NCBI GenBank assembly: GCA_964595355.1
Contig: CAZQQD010000094.1
Location: forward strand, 1 to 10,865
Source of the DNA: JAKAGZ01 sp964595355
GTDB lineage: Bacteria; Bacteroidota; Ignavibacteria; Ignavibacteriales; Ignavibacteriaceae
Length of the DNA: 10,865 nt
Direction: 5' to 3'
Below are positions 6,411 through 10,865 of this stretch, in pieces. Within the stretch, counting starts at the first letter, position 1. Each line of letters opens with the position of its first letter. Position numbers and translations under genes: made by a program. The notes beneath the pieces are model-generated. The model was not told where the DNA came from. It did not search any database and saw nothing but the letters and a program-made list of their open reading frames with translations.

Positions 6411-7438
6411 TGTTCAAATAGCGAAGTATCTTTTCCCGATGAGAATTTATCTTTGCCGAATTTTTTATAGGCTAGTTCAGTTGCTTCCCTTCCCCTAGGT
6501 GTTCTCTGAATAAACCCCTGTTGAATTAAAAAAGGTTCATAGACTTCTTCTATAGTTCCGGGATCTTCATTAACTGCAACAGCAAGAGTGTTCAATCCTA
6601 CCGGACCGCCTTTATATTTTTCAATTATTGCGAGAATTATCTCTTTATCCATTTCATCGAGACCGGATTCATCGACTTCCAGCGCTTTTAAAGCTTTCTT
6701 AGAAATTTCGATGTCAATAACTTTTTTATCCTCGTAATCTGCAAAGTCGCGTGTTCTTCTCAAAAGCCTGTTTGCAATTCTCGGTGTTCCCCGTGATCTT
6801 TTGGCTAATTCGTATGCAGCATCATTATCGACTTTTATTTCGAGTATTTTAGATGAACGTTGCACAATCTTATCGAGAATTTCGGGAACGTAGTAATCAA
6901 GTCTGAATTTTATTCCGAACCTGTCGCGCAAAGGTGAAGTCAGCATTCCTGCACGGGTTGTAGCAGCTATTAAAGTATATTTTGGCAGACTTATTTGCAC
7001 ACTTCTTGCACTAGGACCACTGTCAATCATAATATCAAGTTTGTAATCTTCCATCGCAGAATAAAGATATTCTTCAACAACAGGACTCAACCTGTGTATC
7101 TCATCTATAAAAAGAACCGATCTTTCTTCAAGGTTGGTCAGAATTCCGGCCAGATCACCCGGCTTTTCGAGCACTGGTCCTGACGTTACTTTTATATTCA
7201 CTCCCATTTCGTTTGCGATTATATGAGCAAGAGTGGTTTTCCCTAACCCCGGAGGGCCTGTAAGTAAAACGTGATCGAGCGCTTCTTTTCTTTTGATCGC
7301 GGCAGAGATAAATATATTTAGATTATCTGTTATTTTATTCTGACCGGAAAATTCAGAAAGTTTCGCGGGGCGGAGTGAATTTTCGTATACCTGTTCGTCT
7401 TCAACCAAATTAGGATCCGTATAATCTGATTTTCTCAT
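6407..7438 (-). CDS. ruvB: Holliday junction branch migration DNA helicase RuvB
   Basis: RuvB is the hexameric AAA+ motor that, loaded by RuvA, drives branch migration of Holliday junctions during recombinational repair. The 343-residue protein is full length: the N-terminal motif LRPAKLSEFSGQ (22-33), Walker A GPPGLGKTT (61-69), Walker B LFIDEIHRL (109-117), sensor 1 and arginine-finger region ATTRAGMLTSPLRDRFG (159-175), sensor 2 in RGTPRIANRLLRR, and the C-terminal winged helix with KGGPVGLNTLA and the closing GFIQRTPRGREAT. ruvA and ruvC are not adjacent, as in many genomes. It starts nine bases after the acyltransferase gene and overlaps the Rieske oxygenase gene by four bases, so all three are probably co-transcribed. 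All catalytic elements are present. Confidence 0.98.
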   Translation of the reverse strand: MRKSDYTDPNLVEDEQVYENSLRPAKLSEFSGQNKITDNLNIFISAAIKRKEALDHVLLTGPPGLGKTTLAHIIANEMGVNIKVTSGPVLEKPGDLAGILTNLEERSVLFIDEIHRLSPVVEEYLYSAMEDYKLDIMIDSGPSARSVQISLPKYTLIAATTRAGMLTSPLRDRFGIKFRLDYYVPEILDKIVQRSSKILEIKVDNDAAYELAKRSRGTPRIANRLLRRTRDFADYEDKKVIDIEISKKALKALEVDESGLDEMDKEIILAIIEKYKGGPVGLNTLAVAVNEDPGTIEEVYEPFLIQQGFIQRTPRGREATELAYKKFGKDKFSSGKDTSLFEQ

Positions 7439-7447
7439 TTTAATTAT

Positions 7448-8542
7448 TTAAGTAACTAATTCTTTATTTCTTACCTTAAATTTATGAATAAGTTCGACCA
7501 TTCCAACCATTAATGTTATCATTAAAATTACAGAGCCCAGAGTTTTCCATATTCCGAACGTTCCTGCAAATAAAACATTAACTCCGAGCGACCATGCGCT
7601 TCCGTACAATATTATCAAGTGGACAATATAAATTAATAAAGTGTTCCTTCCAACCAGTATAATTATTCTCGGAATTGTTTCCACTTTTAAAGAGATAAGC
7701 GAAATTAACGAGTTCAAAAGAATTACAATCCCGGTACGCAGAAAAAAGAGGTTTGGACTTACACTCCATAAATAACTCTGCCCGGTAATTAGTATCTCCA
7801 AAAAATTACCGGCTAAAGATAACAGCACAAAGGCCGTTCCCAAAACAGCCAGGTTCCGGCTGAACTTTGCGGTTTTAAAAACCATAGGATTTTTAGCGAG
7901 GTAATTTCCCAATACTCCGCCCGCTATTACATATGCAACCCAGGGAAAGAGTGGAAAGTTAGATCCCGTTTCCCTGCTAAAATAGCCGGCAACAGGGATA
8001 GGAAGAAAATTCTTCCAGTGAATAGATGCAAAGACAGGATTAAGTCCGACAAATAAAAGCGAGACAAAAATTAAAATATAATATGTATTTATTTTAAGTT
8101 TACCGGCAAGCATTATGCTGAGCATAAGGAATAAAATTCCAAACCCAATTAGCTGTAGCACATCTACTGCAAAAAAAGTTTGCCATTGCTCAGGGGAAAC
8201 ATTGCTGAAATTGAATAGTCTTTCCGTCGGGTAGCGCATCATATAACCGAGAAAGACAAGAAGCAGAAATCTTTTAATGCCTTTTATTATCCTGGGATTT
8301 GGCTTGTTACCGGTTTCTGCAAGCTTGAACAAATAAGTAAAAACATTTCCTGCGGTGAAAAGAAAAATTGGAGCTGTCATTCCACGCATAAAATTCCAAG
8401 AGATGTAAAAAAACGATTCGGGATTACGTAGCGAAGTTGACAAGAGCACGTCGGTTGTATGACCTTGCACCATCATCAGAACTGCAAATGCGCGCATCAG
8501 ATCGATGAAAATAATTCTATTTTTTTTTGAACTTTGTGTCAT
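7448..8542 (-). CDS. Membrane acyltransferase, heparan-alpha-glucosaminide N-acetyltransferase (DUF1624/YeiB-like) type
   Basis: This is a 364-residue polytopic inner-membrane protein with about nine or ten hydrophobic helices. The N-terminal signature RIIFIDLMRAFAVLMMVQGH (9-28) and the second helix MRGMTAPIFLFTAGN (52-66) are characteristic of the acyltransferase superfamily that includes DUF1624, HGSNAT and YeiB/OpgC-like proteins. Members transfer acetyl or other acyl groups across the membrane to sugars; H28 lies at the position of the conserved transmembrane His. The acceptor sugar is unknown. The start ATG at 8542 is the first good one and begins a run of charged residues before the first helix. 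It leads a tight minus-strand unit with ruvB and the Rieske oxygenase, though the three share no obvious pathway. Superfamily assignment is good; the specific activity is a guess. Confidence 0.8.
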   Translation of the reverse strand: MTQSSKKNRIIFIDLMRAFAVLMMVQGHTTDVLLSTSLRNPESFFYISWNFMRGMTAPIFLFTAGNVFTYLFKLAETGNKPNPRIIKGIKRFLLLVFLGYMMRYPTERLFNFSNVSPEQWQTFFAVDVLQLIGFGILFLMLSIMLAGKLKINTYYILIFVSLLFVGLNPVFASIHWKNFLPIPVAGYFSRETGSNFPLFPWVAYVIAGGVLGNYLAKNPMVFKTAKFSRNLAVLGTAFVLLSLAGNFLEILITGQSYLWSVSPNLFFLRTGIVILLNSLISLISLKVETIPRIIILVGRNTLLIYIVHLIILYGSAWSLGVNVLFAGTFGIWKTLGSVILMITLMVGMVELIHKFKVRNKELVT

Positions 8543-8771
8543 TTAGCAAAGTTTGGCAAAAACGGAAAGCCCTCTTAATTAAGTATTTTCAAAATAAGAA
8601 ATCATTTTTACTAATTAAATATTGAATTTTAAAATCATATTATTTGCCACAGCTAGTTTTTATTTGAAAGATTTATATTGATTTTACAAGGTATTTTATT
8701 GAAATTAAGTAAAAATTAGTCGGCCTTTTCCTAACTACGAATAATTTCACTTTATTACGGAGTATCAATAA
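8543..8771. other. Divergent intergenic region
   Basis: This 229-base, strongly AT-rich gap separates the minus-strand acyltransferase gene from the plus-strand YdeI-type gene and must carry promoters for both directions. GGAG at 8759-8762 is a plausible ribosome binding site nine bases before the plus-strand ATG. TTTATTTG at 8656-8664 is close to the Bacteroidota -7 element TAnnTTTG, but no matching TTTG sits at the right distance, so I do not call a promoter. No palindrome or RNA structure stood out. Confidence 0.5.
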
Positions 8772-9359
8772 ATGAATACAAAGAATCCCAAAGTTGATGT
8801 ATTCTTAGGTAAAACTCAAAAGTGGGATAAAGAGTTTAAGAAATTGAGAACGATCATTCTTGAGTGCAGGCTAACTGAAGAATATAAGTGGATGCATCCC
8901 TGCTATACATACCAGGGTAAGAACATTGTTTTAATACATGGATTTAAAGAATATTGTGCAATTCTGTTTTTCAAAGGCGCCTTGTTAAAGGATACAAAGG
9001 GTATTCTTATCCAGCAAACGAAGAACGTGCAGGCAGCGCGTCAGATCAGGTTCACAAATGTTCGTGAAATTGTTAAGATTAAATCCATCTTAAAAAGATA
9101 TATTTATGAAGCCATTGAAGTGGAAAAAACCGGATTGAAAGTGAAAATGAAAAAGACTTCAGACTTTAAAATCCCTGTAGAATTCCAAAATAAATTGGAT
9201 AAAACACCTGCTTTGAAAACCGCATTTTATGCATTGACGCCGGGACGTCAAAGAGCTTACATATTTTATTTTTCTCAGGCAAAACAATCCAAAACCCGCG
9301 AATCAAGAGTTAAAAAATATTCGCAGCAAATTCTCAATGGTAAGGGATTAAATGATTAA
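8772..9359 (+). CDS. YdeI/OmpD-associated family protein with DUF1801 domain
   Basis: This 195-residue soluble protein matches the YdeI-type family in length and layout. An N-terminal DUF1801 fold spans residues about 15-115, with EEYKWMHPCYTYQGKNIVLI (36-55), then GFKEYCAILFFKGALLKD and the QAARQIRF strand (88-94). A C-terminal helical OmdA-like tail follows: LKTAFYALTPGRQRAYIFYF (148-167), then SQAKQSKTRESRVKK. Both parts are diagnostic. The biochemical function is unknown; family names refer to a Bacillus gene and to a Salmonella gene linked with bacteriocin protection, and neither defines an activity. No signal peptide or membrane helix. A GGAG lies nine bases before the ATG. It has no obvious functional link to the next plus-strand gene 38 bases downstream. 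Confidence 0.88.
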   Translation: MNTKNPKVDVFLGKTQKWDKEFKKLRTIILECRLTEEYKWMHPCYTYQGKNIVLIHGFKEYCAILFFKGALLKDTKGILIQQTKNVQAARQIRFTNVREIVKIKSILKRYIYEAIEVEKTGLKVKMKKTSDFKIPVEFQNKLDKTPALKTAFYALTPGRQRAYIFYFSQAKQSKTRESRVKKYSQQILNGKGLND

Positions 9360-9397
9360 TACAATTCTTAACTATCACATTATCAGGCTTCATTAGT

Positions 9398-9994
9398 ATG
9401 AAAAAACTACTTATTACTTTGACAATTTTAGCAATTGCTCTCCTTTATTTTTTTTATCCCGAAACTGTAATCACCTACCCTCCCGGAGTAATTGCACCTT
9501 CTCCTCCAAAACAGACTAACCTGGCCATTAAGAAAAAATGGACTGTAGGAAAATTTACAATTGAAGCGCTTGCCGGTTATGATGTCAAGGCAAGAGTTTT
9601 GAGTCGCGATAATTATTCATTAGGAAAAGAAAGTGAATTATCTCCATTTGATCTGGCTCTTGGCTGGGGGCCAATGTCGGATCAGAGTGTGATTGATAAA
9701 ATAGACATTTCCCAAAGAGACAGATGGTACTTTTGGGAAGCTGATATGCTGCCAATTCCAATGAAACAGATTTCTTTAAACAGCGCCAATACACATATTA
9801 TCCCTAAAGATGAGAACGTTGAAGATGAATTCGATAAAGTATATAAAGGAAGTCTGATTGAAATGAAAGGCTATCTTGTAAAAGTAACAACTGCAAAAGG
9901 CTGGCACTGGGTAAGTTCGCTGAAAAGGGATGATACAGGTGGTGGTTCGTGCGAACTGCTTTGGGTAGAAGATTTAAAAGTATTTGATAAATAG
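9398..9994 (+). CDS. Conserved-looking membrane-anchored or secreted protein of unknown function
   Basis: I do not recognise a named family for this 198-residue protein. Residues 4-20 form a hydrophobic signal/anchor helix after MKK, followed by a proline-rich linker (ITYPPGVIAPSPPKQ, 25-39), so the rest is probably outside the cytoplasmic membrane. The globular part has motifs that look conserved: AGYDVKARVLSRDNY (59-73), ALGWGPMSD (87-95), DRWYFW (108-113), NSANTHIIP (128-136) and KGWHWVSSLKRDDTGGGSC (about 168-186), followed by LLWVEDL. I recall similar GWGxM...WY...N-HxIP patterns in uncharacterised bacterial proteins, without an assigned activity. The only cysteine is in GGGSCELLW near the C-terminus, so there is no lipobox. 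Codon use matches its neighbours and the frame is intact, so it is a real gene. It may be co-transcribed with the upstream YdeI-type gene. Confidence 0.8.
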   Translation: MKKLLITLTILAIALLYFFYPETVITYPPGVIAPSPPKQTNLAIKKKWTVGKFTIEALAGYDVKARVLSRDNYSLGKESELSPFDLALGWGPMSDQSVIDKIDISQRDRWYFWEADMLPIPMKQISLNSANTHIIPKDENVEDEFDKVYKGSLIEMKGYLVKVTTAKGWHWVSSLKRDDTGGGSCELLWVEDLKVFDK

Positions 9995-10080
9995 TTTTAA
10001 TATTTATTTTTTGTGTGATCGTTGCTATGATGAATTCTTTGTATATCACAATAGGACAGAATCAAAAAATCAATTTTCCT

Positions 10081-10106
10081 GTACTTTTCTCTTGATAGAA
10101 AAGTAC
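10081..10106. repeat. Perfect 10-bp hairpin opening a structured intergenic repeat
   Basis: GTACTTTTCT (10081-10090) pairs perfectly with AGAAAAGTAC (10097-10106) around a six-base CTTGAT loop. No T-run follows, so it is not a standard intrinsic terminator. The motif with its flank CAAAAGATCAAGGC looks like the head of a dispersed repeat known to me from Bacteroidota-type genomes. It belongs with the larger palindrome that begins 12 bases further on. The 86 bases from the upstream stop codon to this hairpin (9995-10080) show nothing recognisable. Confidence 0.7.
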
Positions 10107-10117
10107 CAAAAGATCAA

Positions 10118-10252
10118 GGCTGAAAATATTTGGCTAAAGATTACGCTCACTTCACTAAGGAAATTTAACTCCCCCGACTTCGCCGGGGTCAAACAAAAAT
10201 TTCCTTTTCACGTTCCGTTCGCTAATCTTTTTTACGCCAAATATTTTAGGCC
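10118..10252. repeat. Large nested palindromic (REP/MITE-like) element
   Basis: Three complementary blocks are nested in order. AAAATATTTGGC at 10123-10134 pairs with GCCAAATATTTT at 10236-10247, extended by GGC/GCC at 10118-10120 and 10250-10252. AAAGATTA at 10136-10143 pairs with TAATCTTT at 10223-10230. AAGGAAATTT at 10157-10166 pairs with AAATTTCCTT at 10197-10206. The centre is a GC-rich hairpin, CCCCG (10172-10176) with CGGGG (10184-10188). Such a 135-base foldback with no coding capacity fits a non-autonomous mobile or REP-type element. An open frame running through it is an artefact. The remaining 83 bases before the next gene (10253-10335) are AT-rich with no recognised promoter or ribosome binding site. 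Confidence 0.75.
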
Positions 10253-10335
10253 ATTTATATAATCACATTTATAAGATAAATTGCAGCCAAATTTATTTCG
10301 TCATCTAATATAAAACGTTAATTAAAGTAAATAAT

Positions 10336-10865
10336 ATGTTCACAAAAGCAATAGTCCGAAAGCCCGGCAGAAGCATTGTTAACGGATTAACGGAAGCCGG
10401 ACTCGGAAAACCTGATTATGAAAAAGCGATTGAACAGCACGCTGAGTACGTAAAAGCGTTAAAAAGCTGCGGACTGGAAGTGCGGGAACTCCCGGCAGAC
10501 GAAATTTTTCCCGATTCCACTTTTGTTGAAGACGTTGCACTTTTAACACCGCACTGCGCTATAATTACAAACCCCGGCGCACCGAGCCGCAAAGGAGAAA
10601 TCGTTTCTATAAAAGAAGTAATACGCGAATATTATAAAGACGTTGAGAAAATCCATTCTCCCGGAACCGTAGAGGCGGGCGATATTATGATGGTCGGAAG
10701 TCATTTTTATATCGGGCTTTCAAAACGGACAAACCCTGCCGGTGCAGAGCAAATGATAAGTATTTTAAATAAATATGGTATGACCGGCTCTACGGTAAAG
10801 CTTGAGAAGGTTCTGCACTTAAAAACGGGGCTGGCTTATCTTGAAAATAATAACCTTGTTGCCTG
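10336..10865 (+). CDS. Dimethylarginine dimethylaminohydrolase (dimethylargininase), 3' end cut by the window
   Basis: This is the N-terminal 176 codons of a DDAH-type enzyme of the guanidino-group-modifying superfamily, which hydrolyses N-omega-methylated arginines to citrulline and methylamines. It begins MFTKAIVRKPGRSIVNGL, the typical start of the family. Substrate and catalytic residues line up with the bacterial enzyme: FPDSTFVEDVALL (58-70) with D60, E65 and D66; R85 in GAPSRKGE; E113 in VEAGDI; R131 in SKRTNPAG; and the catalytic His161 in LHLKTGLAYL. The nucleophilic Cys, expected near residue 249, lies beyond the window. There is no Shine-Dalgarno sequence. GC is about 44% by hand count over 10381-10860, visibly higher than most neighbours, which may indicate different origin. 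Arginine deiminase is less likely given the FPDS/VED pattern and the short N-terminus. Confidence 0.93.
   Translation, partial: MFTKAIVRKPGRSIVNGLTEAGLGKPDYEKAIEQHAEYVKALKSCGLEVRELPADEIFPDSTFVEDVALLTPHCAIITNPGAPSRKGEIVSIKEVIREYYKDVEKIHSPGTVEAGDIMMVGSHFYIGLSKRTNPAGAEQMISILNKYGMTGSTVKLEKVLHLKTGLAYLENNNLVA

Noticed and set aside
10081..10106. Intrinsic terminator for the exported protein gene
   Set aside because: The stem is AT-rich and no T-tract follows on either strand close enough for a canonical terminator.
9984..10262. Plus-strand open frame of 92 codons after the exported protein gene
   Set aside because: It overlaps the end of the preceding gene and consists largely of the foldback repeat, whose pairing structure explains the sequence better than coding.
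1..10865. CRISPR array, tRNA or rRNA genes, transposase, defence or toxin-antitoxin genes
   Set aside because: No regularly spaced repeats, cloverleaf or rRNA-like segments, and no open frame with such domains was seen on either strand.

Overview
The window is AT-rich (hand counts on sampled lines mostly fall between 25 and 40% GC) and densely coding. Several starts have A-rich leaders rather than strong Shine-Dalgarno sequences, and the intergenic repeats resemble families common in Bacteroidota/Ignavibacteria genomes. Together these suggest a member of the Bacteroidota-Chlorobiota-Ignavibacteriota group. That placement is an inference from style, not from a marker gene.

Layout. A TetR-type regulator (62-637, +) converges on a long minus-strand block, and a REP-like inverted-repeat element (664-767) fills the gap between them. 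Read in its own direction, the minus-strand block runs: a membrane acyltransferase of the heparan-alpha-glucosaminide N-acetyltransferase type (8542-7448), ruvB (7438-6407), a Rieske non-haem iron oxygenase (6410-5271), a 119-base gap, phnD-phnC-phnE (5151-2397), a 122-base gap, and pstB-phoU (2274-773). Gaps or overlaps inside each sub-block are very small (9 bases, ATGA, TAATG, ATGA, 17 bases), so there are three likely transcription units or one long read-through unit. Plus-strand genes resume beyond a 229-base divergent region: a YdeI/DUF1801-type protein (8772-9359), an unrecognised membrane-anchored protein (9398-9994), a 341-base non-coding stretch holding a large nested palindromic repeat, and the first 176 codons of a dimethylargininase (10336 to the window end).

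How the genes fit together. PhnD (binding protein), PhnE (permease) and PhnC (ATPase) form a complete importer of the phosphonate/phosphite/phosphate type. The Pst ATPase PstB and the regulator PhoU follow on the same strand, but the PstS binding protein and PstC/PstA permeases are absent from the window. C-P lyase and other phosphonate-degrading genes are absent too. The cluster therefore looks like a phosphorus-acquisition locus mixing Phn-type transport with Pst/PhoU-type control, and its real substrate could be phosphate itself. RuvB is a housekeeping Holliday-junction motor, and its translational overlap with a Rieske oxygenase has no obvious functional logic. I did not find a defence system, CRISPR array, tRNA, rRNA or transposase gene. 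The most unusual items are the mixed phn/pst cluster, the two structured repeat elements and the ruvB-Rieske coupling.
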